From Deltaproteobacteria bacterium ADurb.Bin207 (lineage in GTDB: Bacteria; Myxococcota_A; Polyangia; Polyangiales; Polyangiaceae), in the NCBI GenBank assembly GCA_002070115.1, contig MWCO01000054.1, forward strand, positions 1-44,803: a stretch of 44,803 bases of DNA. The letters run 5' to 3'. The position numbers and the translations under genes are program-made. Below the pieces are notes generated by a model. It ran no database searches, was not told the DNA's origin, and saw only the letters and a list, made by a program, of their open reading frames with translations. Numbering within the stretch: the stretch's first letter is position 1; each line of letters begins with the position of its first letter. Below, in pieces: positions 7,501 through 16,240 of this stretch.

Positions 7501-8508
7501 TCAGACTTGTTCCCGTGAAGCCCGGACTTCTTCGAGGGATTCGTCGACCAGGGCCCGAAGATCATCGATGGACCCATCTGTTTTTTTGCTGTCGGCGCTC
7601 TGCGTCTTCCGACGTTTCATCTCGGCTTCGAACTGAGAGAAACCATCCTCGTCGAACACTTCCAGATTCCTTTTTTTCTTTCCTCCCAACCCCAGAACCC
7701 GCGCAAGCCAAGGCTTGGCTTCTTGGACTTCGAGCATCTCGTCGCGTGCGACCTCGGCCGGGTCACGGCGCAATCGGCGAATCAATTTTTGATTCGAGTC
7801 CACCCACAGCTTGGCCTCACTCATAGCGGCTCGTTGTGTGGGGTCGAGGGTATTGGTAAACGACGACGTGATTTCGTGATGAGCCACGAATATCGCAAGG
7901 CCAAGAGCGATTTCCGTGACTTGCAAGGCGGTGGCCCGATCGACGTGAACGCCGCCGCAACCTTTCGAAAACATATAAGAAGCATTGGCGAGCAGCACAC
8001 CAAAACCCAGGGTGATGGCGGCTAGCTCACAGGTCGAACGCCATTCATTTTCCGGCCACGATTCATCGAATCCCCCGGTCTCTTCGATATGAATTCGCGC
8101 CAAGGCGGTGGCAAGATAAGCGGTCAACGTCTCAGGCTTTCGCGCCTGGCTGAGCAATACATCCACTCGATAGGCGTCGGACAAACGAACGACAGGCGGC
8201 AAAGGAGCTGGCGCCACCGCGTTGCCCTGCGTTCCACACGACCCCGCTGAACAGCATCCTGCTCCGGACGCGGCTCCACCATCATCGATGAACCGAAGCT
8301 CGACATCGAGATCCGTGAGCTTGCCATGCTCTTGCAGACGCCAAAACAGCAGGTTGACACTTCCCGCGTCGCCATCGAAATCATCCGGAAAAAATTCGCC
8401 GTTGGGCAAAACGACCGGACGTTTGACATTCGGATCCTGCTGTCGCGTGAGAAGGGCGGCCGTACGATGAACGAGCCAGCGAACGGTGGTATCGGAAGGA
8501 AACTCCAT
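7501..8508 (-). CDS. conserved protein of unknown function with CCxxxxC cluster
   Basis: This is a 335-residue protein with no signal peptide. I know the pattern from Myxococcota genomes: it opens with a VRWLVHRTAALL helix, keeps PNGEFFPDDFDGD (about 36-48), has a short Cys cluster (GAGCCSAGSCG, about 82-92), an ELAAITLGFGVLLAN segment and a YMFSKGCGG motif. The last 90 residues are charged and Lys/Glu-rich, probably coiled or disordered. The Cys cluster could bind metal or be redox-active. The two hydrophobic stretches look like buried helices rather than membrane spans. The start at 8508 has no clear ribosome-binding site. No function is proposed. The neighbours (kinase, MATE exporter) give no hint. 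Confidence 0.75.
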   Translation of the reverse strand: MEFPSDTTVRWLVHRTAALLTRQQDPNVKRPVVLPNGEFFPDDFDGDAGSVNLLFWRLQEHGKLTDLDVELRFIDDGGAASGAGCCSAGSCGTQGNAVAPAPLPPVVRLSDAYRVDVLLSQARKPETLTAYLATALARIHIEETGGFDESWPENEWRSTCELAAITLGFGVLLANASYMFSKGCGGVHVDRATALQVTEIALGLAIFVAHHEITSSFTNTLDPTQRAAMSEAKLWVDSNQKLIRRLRRDPAEVARDEMLEVQEAKPWLARVLGLGGKKKRNLEVFDEDGFSQFEAEMKRRKTQSADSKKTDGSIDDLRALVDESLEEVRASREQV

Positions 8509-8551
8509 GGGGGCATTGTGGCACCGGAAGGGTGCAATGCAATGGGCAGCG

Positions 8552-9991
8552 TCATGCGAGGCGACGTAAAAAATGGCCTTTTCGATAGACGAAGCCGTAC
8601 ACGCAAGCGAAGGCGACGTGAACGCCTGCGAGAACAGCCCAAAGTCGCTCGGGGGTTTGAGCGTGGTGAACGGCCCACAAGCTCAGCGGAAGCTGGACGA
8701 GCAGCACGACGAGGCTGTCGATGGTCAGGGTGAGTCGGGTAGCCCCCGCGCCCGTGATGGCATTGCCAAGGACGATGCCGACGCCCAAGGCTAGGTAGAA
8801 AGGCGAGACGACGCGCAGGTACTGCACGGCCATATCGACCACGGCTGAATCGCTATCGAAGAACCGAACGATGGCGTCACCCGCGAGATAAAAGAGGACG
8901 GCGAGTCCAGCCATGGCCACGGCGTTATACGCTGTGGCGTACCATCCGCTGTCTAGCGCACGACGATGTTGACCGGCGCCTTCGTTTTGTCCGAGAAACG
9001 TTTGGGCGGCGCTTCCCCAACCCATGGCGATGAAAAGCGCCAGGGTTTCAAGGCGAAAGACGATGCCGAGCGCGGTGGAGGCGTGCTGGTCTTCGGCGGT
9101 GGTGAAGGCCCTTGCCACGAGCGAATGGGTGAGAAGCATCGCGGTGATGCGTACGACGAATTGTGTGCTCGCAGGCCAGGCGATGCGGGTGATGGACCGT
9201 AATACTCGAGTATCGCGAGGGAGGGATAGGTGGCCTCGAAATAGGTGAAATCGTCGTTCGATGAGGAAAATGAGTGGGATGAGAAATACGACGCGGGCGC
9301 CGATGGTGGCCCAGGCCGCGCCAACCAGTTCCATACGCGGGATATGAAGGGCTTTGGCGATGGGTGGCCCCCAAGAAAAAATCTCGGGAGCCTCTCCCGG
9401 TCCGTAACAAAACAACACGGCCAGAACCAGATTCAAGGCATTGGAGCCAAGGAGAATCATGACGGGCGTTTTGCTCGAACCCAGGGCCCGTTGCATGCTC
9501 GTGAGTTGAAGGAGCAAGAAGATCGAGAAGCTTCCGCCCACGATCACCCGCAGATATTGGATGCTCATCGTGGCCACCGCGCCTTTGGCTCCCACGACAT
9601 CCACGATCACAGGTTCGGCCCATAACCATCCCGCCAGCCCGAATAGCCCACTGAGTCCAAGCACCAACCACATCGATTGCGCAGCAACCTTACGCACGGC
9701 CTGGGTGTCACCACGGCCCTGATACTGCGAAAGCAGCGCCGCGGTCGCGATCGAGATCCCGTAGGAAAGAATCGTGCCCAAGGCTGCAATCTGATCGCAA
9801 ATGCCAATGGCTCCAAGAGCAGGTCCGGCCACTTCGGGACTCAACCGGGCAATCAGATAGGCATCCACCAGGTTGAACGTCACCTGCAGTCCCATGGCAA
9901 GGGCCAAAGGCGCTCCAAATCGTGCGATTTCCCAGGCCAGGGGCCCTTCCAAGATGCGGCAGGTTGCCCGATCCACCCGGCCCGATGTCAT
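8552..9991 (-). CDS. MATE-family efflux transporter
   Basis: This is a 479-residue membrane protein with about 12 hydrophobic helices in two related halves, each beginning with the family's N-terminal pattern (WEIARFGAPLALAMGLQVTFNLVD, split here over two short motifs, and ITRIAWPASTQFVVR). MATE proteins export organic cations or drugs in exchange for Na+ or H+. The ATG at 9991 is chosen for GAGGAG 11 nt upstream; an in-frame extension to 10078 encodes basic, non-membrane residues and has no site. The substrate cannot be predicted. It is monocistronic, separated by 43 bp from the unknown gene downstream on the same strand. Confidence 0.9.
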   Translation of the reverse strand: MTSGRVDRATCRILEGPLAWEIARFGAPLALAMGLQVTFNLVDAYLIARLSPEVAGPALGAIGICDQIAALGTILSYGISIATAALLSQYQGRGDTQAVRKVAAQSMWLVLGLSGLFGLAGWLWAEPVIVDVVGAKGAVATMSIQYLRVIVGGSFSIFLLLQLTSMQRALGSSKTPVMILLGSNALNLVLAVLFCYGPGEAPEIFSWGPPIAKALHIPRMELVGAAWATIGARVVFLIPLIFLIERRFHLFRGHLSLPRDTRVLRSITRIAWPASTQFVVRITAMLLTHSLVARAFTTAEDQHASTALGIVFRLETLALFIAMGWGSAAQTFLGQNEGAGQHRRALDSGWYATAYNAVAMAGLAVLFYLAGDAIVRFFDSDSAVVDMAVQYLRVVSPFYLALGVGIVLGNAITGAGATRLTLTIDSLVVLLVQLPLSLWAVHHAQTPERLWAVLAGVHVAFACVYGFVYRKGHFLRRLA

Positions 9992-10536
9992 CGATCTTTT
10001 TTCTCCTCGGCAAGGCAATCTCCCCTTCGAGTGCCCGTCCGACTGCCATTTCCGCGATCCATCGCTTTCGATTCGCATATAGCAGCGTTCATGTTGCGTG
10101 CCTCGCCGCCGCTTCTCACCGGCAAACCTTCATCGTTATTTCCACAAACGCGTGCGATCCGAAGCATTTTGCCTTCCGTACTCACGTGTCGCCCCGATAA
10201 GCAAGAAACATCACCGGATCTTTCGCGAGCACCTCGCAACAAGCGACCGTTCCACCGTACCGCGGGTCAGGCAACATGGTCGAACGATGCAAGGACCGAC
10301 GCACGAACGAGCCAAATGATTGCCGAACCTGCCCCGTCCCCGCTCGGTGTTGCGTTCCACAATCTCGCTTGCCTCGCCGTGCCATGAGACTCGTACCTCA
10401 TGGTGCGCCTCATCATCATTATCCTCGTGCTTACCGCGGCTGTGCCGTTTCTTGCGTGAAGTCGCTACAGCCGATCTGGGGCTTGCCCGCCTTCGCCCTG
10501 CGACAACCTGGGCGCACTGCTTTTCCCATCTCTTCA

Positions 10537-10551
10537 GGATGTGGGACATCC
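10537..10551. promoter_or_regulatory. stem-loop GGATGT-GGG-ACATCC
   Basis: A perfect 6-bp stem with a 3-nt loop overlaps a second inverted repeat (TGGGA-CA-TCCCA, 10542-10553), so two mutually exclusive hairpins can form. It lies about 100 bp upstream of the lipoprotein start. Alternation of structures would fit a leader, but this is only a pattern. Confidence 0.3.
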
Positions 10552-10625
10552 CAGATCCAGCATCATACCCATTCTCTGCGTGGGCTCGCTCGACGGCCTG
10601 GCATTGCTTTTGCTGTCCGTTTAGA

Positions 10626-10639
10626 AATTCTGAAGAATT
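10626..10639. promoter_or_regulatory. palindrome AATTCT-GA-AGAATT
   Basis: A 14-bp palindrome ends 5 nt before the GAGGAG ribosome-binding site of the lipoprotein gene at 10654. It could be an operator or an RNA hairpin that controls access to the site. It is AT-rich against the GC-rich surroundings. Confidence 0.3.
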
Positions 10640-10653
10640 CCAATGAGGAGAGC

Positions 10654-12864
10654 ATGAAACGTAGCTTCTTTTTTCTGTGGTTGACGGCGTCGTGGGCGAT
10701 GGGATGGATGGGCTGTGGGGATAGTGATTCCGCGGATTCCAACAGCTCCACGCCCACGGAGTCCGATGCCGGTTCCGACGTGGTTTCGGAAGGAAGCACC
10801 GGCACCGACGCCCTTTCGGACGGTGGCTCCGACGATACCGCGAGCGAGGCGGCCATGGAGGGAAGCACACCCCTGGGGAGTGTGATCACGACGGTAAACC
10901 TTCACAATCCCACGGAAAAAGAGGCTATCGACGTGCCCTTGACCTTTGGTCACGTCTTTCGTCCGGGAGACGTTCCCAAAGGGACGACGCTCCAGGCGCG
11001 CGTGGGTGAAACACTGATTCCCACCCAGGTCGATAGTAAAGCACGTCATGCGGATGGATCGCTCCGGCACGCCATCGTGACGGTCGTGGCTAGCATTCCT
11101 GCCTCGGGGGCCGTTCAAGCGGAATTATTGACCATTCCGTTGCCTGAGGCGCAAACGGCTGTCGAACTCGGGGACTTGTTGAACACGGACTTCAACGCTT
11201 CCCTCACGCTCACGGTCGATGCAAAAACCTATTCCCTCGACGCCAAGACCTTGTTGCAAGGAAAAATCGACAGAACCTGGCTATCGGGGCCGATCGTCAG
11301 CGAATGGATCGTCGCAGGCCCTGTCGTTTCCGGCCAAAGTTACCATCCCCACCTTTCCGCGCGATTCTCCGTCCGCGCGTATACGGGGCTGAAAAGCGTG
11401 CGTGTCGGCCTATCGGTGGACAATGATTGGGCTTTCGAGCCCGAGCCTCGAAATTTCGTGTACGACGCCTCCGTGCAGATGGGCAGCAAACAGGTGTTTT
11501 CCCTGTCGAACCTGACCCATCATCGTCAAGCGCGCTGGAGGAAAGTGTTCTGGTGGGGCGATGAGGTGCAAGCGTACGTAACGCACGATAGCCGGTATTT
11601 GATGAATAGCGGCGCATTGCCCCATTACGACCCGGAATTGACGATTTCCGACGAGGGATTGGAAAAGCAATATGCCAAATGGGGTACGTTGAACACGGGA
11701 CCGATGGGGATCGGACCGATGGAACCGTATATGCCAACGACCGGGGCCCACGACGATATCGGTCCGCTGTCTCGATGGGATGCTCTTTTCCTTTGCAGCA
11801 TGGATCGTCGTGCGCAGGAGATGGCGATGGGACTTGCGGACCTGGCTGGAAGTTGGCCGATTCACTATCGCGACAAGGATACGGGCATGCCGGTGCGTCT
11901 CGATGACTATCCCTATATGAGTTTGCTGGGCAATCCGGGGGATAAGGTAAATCCGAAGACAGGTAAGTCGGAAGCGTTTCCCGCTTGTGCGTCGCAGGCG
12001 GATTGCAAAAGCCCGTACACGCCGGATTCCGCTCATCAACCCTCGATGGGGTACCTCGCGTATGTGGTGGGAGGTGATTACGACCATCTCGAGGAACTCA
12101 TGTTTTGGGCGAACTATAATATGCTCGAATCCAATCCTCATTATCGGGCTTTCGAACAAGGATTGCTCAAGTGGGGCCAAGTGCGCGGGCAGGCCTGGTC
12201 GTTACGAACGTTGGGATTTGCGGCGTATATCGTCCCCGATGACCATTCGTTCAAGGCGTATTTCAACGAGCGGCTCGATTATAATTTGCAGTACTACCTC
12301 GACCGCTACACGAAAAACGAACCCAATCCCCTGGGTATCTTCACGGATGGATACGCGTTTGCGTATAACGAAGGGCGGGGGATCGCTCCTTGGCAAGACG
12401 ACTTTTTCACGTGGTCTGTCGGGCAACTCGTGGCGATGGGGTTTCCAAAAGCTGTTCCGCTGCTGGAGTTCAAAGCGCAATTCCCGGTGGGGCGGATGAC
12501 GGCCCCTGGTTTTTGCTTCATCCACGCTGCGGCCTACCAAATGAACGTACGAGATGAAAAAGGCGCTCCAATCTATGATACGTTTGCCGAAGTCTATCAG
12601 AAAACCGTCGATCCGGCGATTCAGGCGCTACCCTGTGCAAGTGCGGAGATGGGTGAAGCGCTTTCGCTTGCCCCTGGGGAGCTGACTGGCTATTCCAGCT
12701 CCACCGCGGGGTATCCTTCGAATATGCAACCGGCGCTGGCCGTGGCGGTCGAGTCTGGCATTCCGAATGCCAAAGACGCGTGGGAAACCTTTGCACAACG
12801 CCCTGTGAAACCCGATTACAGCGCCTATCCCAATTGGGCCATAACACCCCGAATCCAACCGTGA
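10654..12864 (+). CDS. large lipoprotein, putative carbohydrate-active (alpha/alpha-toroid-like)
   Basis: This is a 736-residue predicted lipoprotein with lipobox WMGC (Cys21), then a Ser/Asp/Thr-rich acidic linker to about residue 72. A beta-rich N-terminal domain follows, with the motif RHADGSLRHAIV (131-142); this type of motif recurs in the N-terminal domains of exo-rhamnogalacturonan-lyase-like proteins. The rest is rich in aromatic and helical segments such as RGQAWSLRTLGFAAY (from residue 511) and WQDDFFTWSVGQL, which suggest an alpha/alpha barrel like those of glycan lyases and hydrolases. I cannot assign a family or catalytic residues. GAGGAG lies 3-4 nt before the ATG. The upstream in-frame extension looks non-coding. 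It is followed after 10 bp by another lipoprotein gene, so the two form an operon. Confidence 0.75.
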   Translation: MKRSFFFLWLTASWAMGWMGCGDSDSADSNSSTPTESDAGSDVVSEGSTGTDALSDGGSDDTASEAAMEGSTPLGSVITTVNLHNPTEKEAIDVPLTFGHVFRPGDVPKGTTLQARVGETLIPTQVDSKARHADGSLRHAIVTVVASIPASGAVQAELLTIPLPEAQTAVELGDLLNTDFNASLTLTVDAKTYSLDAKTLLQGKIDRTWLSGPIVSEWIVAGPVVSGQSYHPHLSARFSVRAYTGLKSVRVGLSVDNDWAFEPEPRNFVYDASVQMGSKQVFSLSNLTHHRQARWRKVFWWGDEVQAYVTHDSRYLMNSGALPHYDPELTISDEGLEKQYAKWGTLNTGPMGIGPMEPYMPTTGAHDDIGPLSRWDALFLCSMDRRAQEMAMGLADLAGSWPIHYRDKDTGMPVRLDDYPYMSLLGNPGDKVNPKTGKSEAFPACASQADCKSPYTPDSAHQPSMGYLAYVVGGDYDHLEELMFWANYNMLESNPHYRAFEQGLLKWGQVRGQAWSLRTLGFAAYIVPDDHSFKAYFNERLDYNLQYYLDRYTKNEPNPLGIFTDGYAFAYNEGRGIAPWQDDFFTWSVGQLVAMGFPKAVPLLEFKAQFPVGRMTAPGFCFIHAAAYQMNVRDEKGAPIYDTFAEVYQKTVDPAIQALPCASAEMGEALSLAPGELTGYSSSTAGYPSNMQPALAVAVESGIPNAKDAWETFAQRPVKPDYSAYPNWAITPRIQP

Positions 12865-12874
12865 GGAGGATGCG

Positions 12875-14389
12875 ATGAGCACGACAAACACCCGTCCGCC
12901 GATAATCCGCGCCGTAAGGGTCCGCCCAACGGTGAAAGCACTGGCCTTGGGGTGCTTGTTATTTTCGGGTTGTTCCGATGATGATGGAGATTCCAATCTA
13001 GGAGGTTCTGCAGGCAGCCAAGATGCAAGTGCAGGCGGTTCATCTCTTTCGGAAGCAGGCCCGGAATCAGCGAGCAGCGGAAGCGGAGGAACGAGCGGAA
13101 GCGGGGGAACGAGCGGCAGCGGGGGAACGAGCGCAAGTGGGGGAGCGAGCGGCAGCGGGGGAACGAGCGCAAGTGGGGGGAGTGGAGGAAGCGGTGGAGC
13201 AAGCCAGCCCGTTTGTGGCGATGGCTTATGTGATAAAACAGAAACCGCAGGTAATTGCCCTGCAGACTGTGCCCCCTGCCAGCCCTTGCCTCCCAACGCC
13301 ACCCCTATCGAAAAGCTTCTTTACGAGCTTCCCCCCGATACGTGGTACGAAATGCCCAATACGCCAATGCGCGCCGTCTGCCCCCCCAAGTCCGAAGTCG
13401 GGGGCGTTGGCGATTGCGAGATGGTTGTGAGAGCCTGGGGCGGAGGCGCATTGGATACCAAGCGCAATCGATTGATCCTTTGGGGAGGAGGCCATAACGA
13501 TTATTGGGGAAACGAGCTATATGCGTTCGAAGTGGCCACGGGAACGTGGAAACGCCTTACGGATCCAAGCAAAGGTACGGTCACGAACCAAGATCCGCTG
13601 CCGGATGGTAATCCCGTATCCCGCCATACCTACGATGGCATCGATTATGTCCACCATGCGGACGTGTTGTTTGCACAAGGCGGGTCGCGGGCGAGTGATG
13701 GTGGGGGCACGGACGTGACGTGGACATTCGATTTCGTGACGTCGGCCTGGACGAATCATGCCCCGGATCCGAAAGGACCTGGCGGCTACTGCATAGCAAC
13801 AGCGTATGATCCCAACTCGAAGTCGATATTCGCGCGCAGTACCAAGAATTTATACATATACGATCTAGAGTCCAATGTTTGGACTCCCCTTGTCGGCTTC
13901 GGCTATACGCCTTTATGGCCGCGCTACGAAAGGTGGGGGGACAAAACGGGAACGGTAGATCCCAAACGGCATCTGTTTTGGTCGGTGGGCAATGGCGATA
14001 TCCTCGTGTGGAGCATCGATGAAAAAAAGCTCGTTACGGAAGATTGGGTAACCACGGGCGGGGGCGATTATTCCAACGCTGGATATGTCAAGGGCTACCC
14101 GGAGCAGCTTTTCGAAAGCGGCGGAGGGGCGGTATATAATGTCGATGCCCCCGGATTTGATTATGACGTACAAGCCGATGCGTTGGTGGGATGGCCGAAC
14201 GCGGGAAGTCCTTATGTTCTCGACTTAACAACGAAAATATGGGAGAAAGGCAGCGATCAGGGCGCCCCAACGTCAAAGACCAGCGGTGGCACCTATGGCC
14301 GGTTCCGCTACATTCCCGCGTATAACGTTTTCATCCTCGTGGTCAGTGTGGACAAAAACGTATTTTTCTATAAAAATCGCGGTTGCTGA
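12875..14389 (+). CDS. lipoprotein with Gly-Ser repeat linker and Kelch-like propeller
   Basis: This is a 504-residue predicted lipoprotein. The signal peptide ends LLFSGC (Cys33) and is followed by SDDDGDS. A Gly/Ser/Thr repeat linker (about 64-110) leads to a compact Cys-rich motif of the CGDGxCDxxE...CPxDC type (about 114-132) common in myxobacterial exported proteins. The last 350 residues have repeated blade-like strands (ALDTKRNRLILWGGG, LYAFEVATGTWKRL, LYIYDLESNVWTPL, SPYVLDLTTKIWEKG), typical of Kelch or galactose-oxidase-type beta-propellers. GAGGAGG lies upstream of the ATG, only 10 bp after the previous stop. The pair is probably co-expressed and co-located on the surface; a role in glycan handling is inference. 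Confidence 0.78.
   Translation: MSTTNTRPPIIRAVRVRPTVKALALGCLLFSGCSDDDGDSNLGGSAGSQDASAGGSSLSEAGPESASSGSGGTSGSGGTSGSGGTSASGGASGSGGTSASGGSGGSGGASQPVCGDGLCDKTETAGNCPADCAPCQPLPPNATPIEKLLYELPPDTWYEMPNTPMRAVCPPKSEVGGVGDCEMVVRAWGGGALDTKRNRLILWGGGHNDYWGNELYAFEVATGTWKRLTDPSKGTVTNQDPLPDGNPVSRHTYDGIDYVHHADVLFAQGGSRASDGGGTDVTWTFDFVTSAWTNHAPDPKGPGGYCIATAYDPNSKSIFARSTKNLYIYDLESNVWTPLVGFGYTPLWPRYERWGDKTGTVDPKRHLFWSVGNGDILVWSIDEKKLVTEDWVTTGGGDYSNAGYVKGYPEQLFESGGGAVYNVDAPGFDYDVQADALVGWPNAGSPYVLDLTTKIWEKGSDQGAPTSKTSGGTYGRFRYIPAYNVFILVVSVDKNVFFYKNRGC
13075..13200 (+). repeat. 18-bp tandem repeat coding for GSGGTS
   Basis: About six imperfect copies of an 18-bp unit (consensus like AGCGGAAGCGGGGGAACG) lie in the linker of the propeller lipoprotein. 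Copy changes stay in frame. The style matches the repeat in the lipoprotein at 3913-5019, but the unit is different. Confidence 0.85.
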
Positions 14390-14491
14390 ATCTCCCCTTG
14401 CCGCTCGTCAAGGTTGGTCCTTGGCCGGGCGACCTATTTGATGCCGTGTGTGGGCTCCTTGGCCTTCAACCCCGCCACGACGCGCTTCTCG

Positions 14492-15424
14492 TTAGCAGAC
14501 GTCTTTTTTCCCTTGGCGAAGGAAACAATCCTGCGGAATACCAAGCCGTTGTCGAAGCGCTTGGGAGTTGCGAACGAATGCGTTCGTGACCGGATCGTGA
14601 TATCCGCTTGCATCCGGCAAGGTATCGTCGTGTTGCCGATAGAAGCGGACGATACGGTTCATCAGCATCTCCCGCACCCACTTTCCTACCAGGGAAGCGA
14701 TGGACACGAGGGGATCCTTTTCTTCCGCGTCTTGTAAAAAGCGAATGGTTCCGATCCCTGCCAGACGATAGGCGCTTTCGGATCGTTGTTCGTGCAAAAC
14801 TCCATAAGGAAAGCCGGAAAGGTGTGTAAATTTCGAGGGATAACGCATCATGCCCCCGACTTTTCCGCAGCGCGCGTCGATCGGTTGTTGGGTGTGTTGG
14901 ACGATGGCAAGGATCAACGATTCCATCGCTTGCAGATCGAAATCGAGACGACTCACTCCACGATGTCGTCCGTCATTGAGACGCCGCACGCATAGGATGA
15001 CGCATCGTGCATCGAGCACGTCGACGCCGAGCGAACGCAGATCCTTCAGGTCGTTTCGTGCGAGGCAAACCTGGTTTTCGGATGCTTGGAACGCCTCATC
15101 GTGAGGGGACCAGCATTGGGGCAGGGCCGAATCGGGGCAGAGGGAATGACGTACGGCTTGGCTATCGAGGCAGAGGTGTTGGAGCAAGGCATCGGGGCAA
15201 GCGGCGGGTCCTGCGATCGCGCGCGCCCAGGCTTCGGCAAGTTGTACTTTTTGATGACTCACGAGTTTTTTCGAATCGGCAAGGCGATCATGGAAAAAGA
15301 CCGTGGGGTCGTGTGTCATCCGTTGTTCGGCTTGGGCTGTGACCTTGGCCGTGACGGCGGTTACGACAAGAGGGCCGAGTTGTGGGCCGAGTCCGTTTTC
15401 ATCGATACCGACAGCGATCGACAT
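14492..15424 (-). CDS. RNase HII-like nuclease with GLG in place of GRG
   Basis: This is a 310-residue protein of the RNase H2/HII superfamily, which cuts RNA in RNA-DNA hybrids. The N-terminus SIAVGIDENGLGPQLGP aligns with the family's DEAGRGPLAGP. D8 and E9 are the first two metal ligands, DSKKL follows at 50-54, D183 (PIDARCGK) fits the third acid and D237 (EKDPLVSIASLVGKWVRE) the fourth. All four acids are kept, so metal catalysis looks possible. Two oddities are seen. The Arg of the junction-reading GRG motif is Leu (G11-L12-G13), and there are about 90 extra residues between strands, making it longer than RNase HII (about 200-220). There is no N-terminal TBP-like domain as in RNase HIII. 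The ATG at 15424 starts right at the core; a 17-residue extension is possible. A second normal rnhB may exist elsewhere. Confidence 0.72.
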   Translation of the reverse strand: MSIAVGIDENGLGPQLGPLVVTAVTAKVTAQAEQRMTHDPTVFFHDRLADSKKLVSHQKVQLAEAWARAIAGPAACPDALLQHLCLDSQAVRHSLCPDSALPQCWSPHDEAFQASENQVCLARNDLKDLRSLGVDVLDARCVILCVRRLNDGRHRGVSRLDFDLQAMESLILAIVQHTQQPIDARCGKVGGMMRYPSKFTHLSGFPYGVLHEQRSESAYRLAGIGTIRFLQDAEEKDPLVSIASLVGKWVREMLMNRIVRFYRQHDDTLPDASGYHDPVTNAFVRNSQALRQRLGIPQDCFLRQGKKDVC

Positions 15425-15504
15425 GGGATAGGGGAGCTTACACGTTGGGGAAAGGTGCCGCGAACTTTTCCCCATGGGCCCAAGGCTGATACAGGAAGGT
15501 CGTC

Positions 15505-16011
15505 ATGGGTCCCTTTCATCACAAGCGTTCCGTTCGACACGTCGTTTCCAACATGGCCAGCGTCGGGTTGTTGCTTCTGGCTGTTGGATGCATGGGGCAA
15601 ACCAAGATGGCGAAGTTGCAAGAGGCAGCTTCGGACTTGAATATGGCCACGCGATTTGGGCGGATGGATGTGGCGACGGAGCGTGTATCTCCCAAGGATT
15701 TGGAAGGTTTTGCGAGGCGTCACGCGGCTTGGGGCGGAAGCATTCGTATCGTGGATGTGGAGTATCGAGGGATTCAGATTGTGGATGACAATACGGCGGT
15801 TGTGTTTGTGGCGGTGGGGTGGCAGCAGCCCGATGATCCCAATCTTCGTGTGACGCAACTGGCGCAGCAGTGGGAGTATGGGCAGGGGGGATGGAAGTTG
15901 AAAGACGAGACACGCAACGCGGGTGACGTTGGTCTATTGGGGGAGACCACGGAGTATTTGAGGCCGGAAAGCAGGCCGGACGTGCATTACCCTAGCATTA
16001 CAATTCGCTAG
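15505..16011 (+). CDS. small lipoprotein of unknown function
   Basis: This is a 168-residue protein with a basic N-terminus, a hydrophobic stretch and lipobox LAVGC (Cys29). The mature part begins MGQTKMAKLQEA and contains a mixed alpha/beta domain (IRIVDVEYRGIQIVDDNTAVVFVAVGWQQ, broken here as one continuous strand pair) ending in an acidic tail. Unlike most lipoproteins in the window it lacks acidic residues after the Cys. GGAAGG lies 5 nt before the ATG. It is divergent from the RNase HII-like gene (80-bp gap) and convergent with the 71-residue basic protein. The fold resembles SnoaL/NTF2-like or wall-associated domains, but I cannot assign it. Confidence 0.7.
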   Translation: MGPFHHKRSVRHVVSNMASVGLLLLAVGCMGQTKMAKLQEAASDLNMATRFGRMDVATERVSPKDLEGFARRHAAWGGSIRIVDVEYRGIQIVDDNTAVVFVAVGWQQPDDPNLRVTQLAQQWEYGQGGWKLKDETRNAGDVGLLGETTEYLRPESRPDVHYPSITIR

Positions 16012-16024
16012 GATAATCAATAAG

Positions 16025-16240
16025 TTACGCTTCCGTCGGGGAAGTTTCGGTCTCTGGCGTCACGGTGCTTGCGGCATCGACTTTGGGCGGCAGGGCCGAG
16101 GGCGTGAGCTTTTTGACTTTGGTGCCGTTTTTGCGAGCTTCGGTGACCAGGGCCTTGCGTCGGGCTTGTGTACGGCGCTTGCTGGCCTCGCCGCGGCGGC
16201 GCTTCATTTTCCGGGAATTTCGACGATCGTTTTTGGCCAT
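16025..16240 (-). CDS. 71-residue basic microprotein
   Basis: The first 46 residues are extremely rich in Lys and Arg (MAKNDRRNSRKMKRRRGEAS and onward), and the last 20 are acidic and Thr/Ser/Pro-rich. There is no signal peptide and no Cys. GAGAGG lies about 8 nt before the ATG. The charge pattern suggests an RNA, DNA or ribosome-associated protein, similar in style to small ribosomal accessory proteins, but no family is recognised. It ends 14 bp from the convergent lipoprotein gene. An overlapping longer frame (16017-16247) is judged a shadow. Confidence 0.55.
   Translation of the reverse strand: MAKNDRRNSRKMKRRRGEASKRRTQARRKALVTEARKNGTKVKKLTPSALPPKVDAASTVTPETETSPTEA

Larger units (their letters stand above)
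9992..10653. other. 662-bp gene-free region between divergent genes
   Basis: No convincing gene is found on either strand. An open frame runs through 10276-10653 into the next gene, but it encodes a Cys/Pro/Arg-rich sequence with no family resemblance. The region holds nested inverted repeats (10537-10551) and a 14-bp palindrome (10626-10639) near the downstream start. It is by far the longest gap in the window, so a small RNA or long leader is possible. Confidence 0.5.

Noticed and set aside
10276..10653. In-frame N-terminal extension of the 736-residue lipoprotein
   Set aside because: The extension is Cys/Pro/Arg-rich without family resemblance, and the ATG at 10654 has GAGGAG and starts a lipoprotein signal peptide.
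13075..13200. Short regular repeats that could suggest a CRISPR array
   Set aside because: Units are 18 bp, directly adjacent, without unique spacers, and in frame within a protein linker. No cas gene is present.
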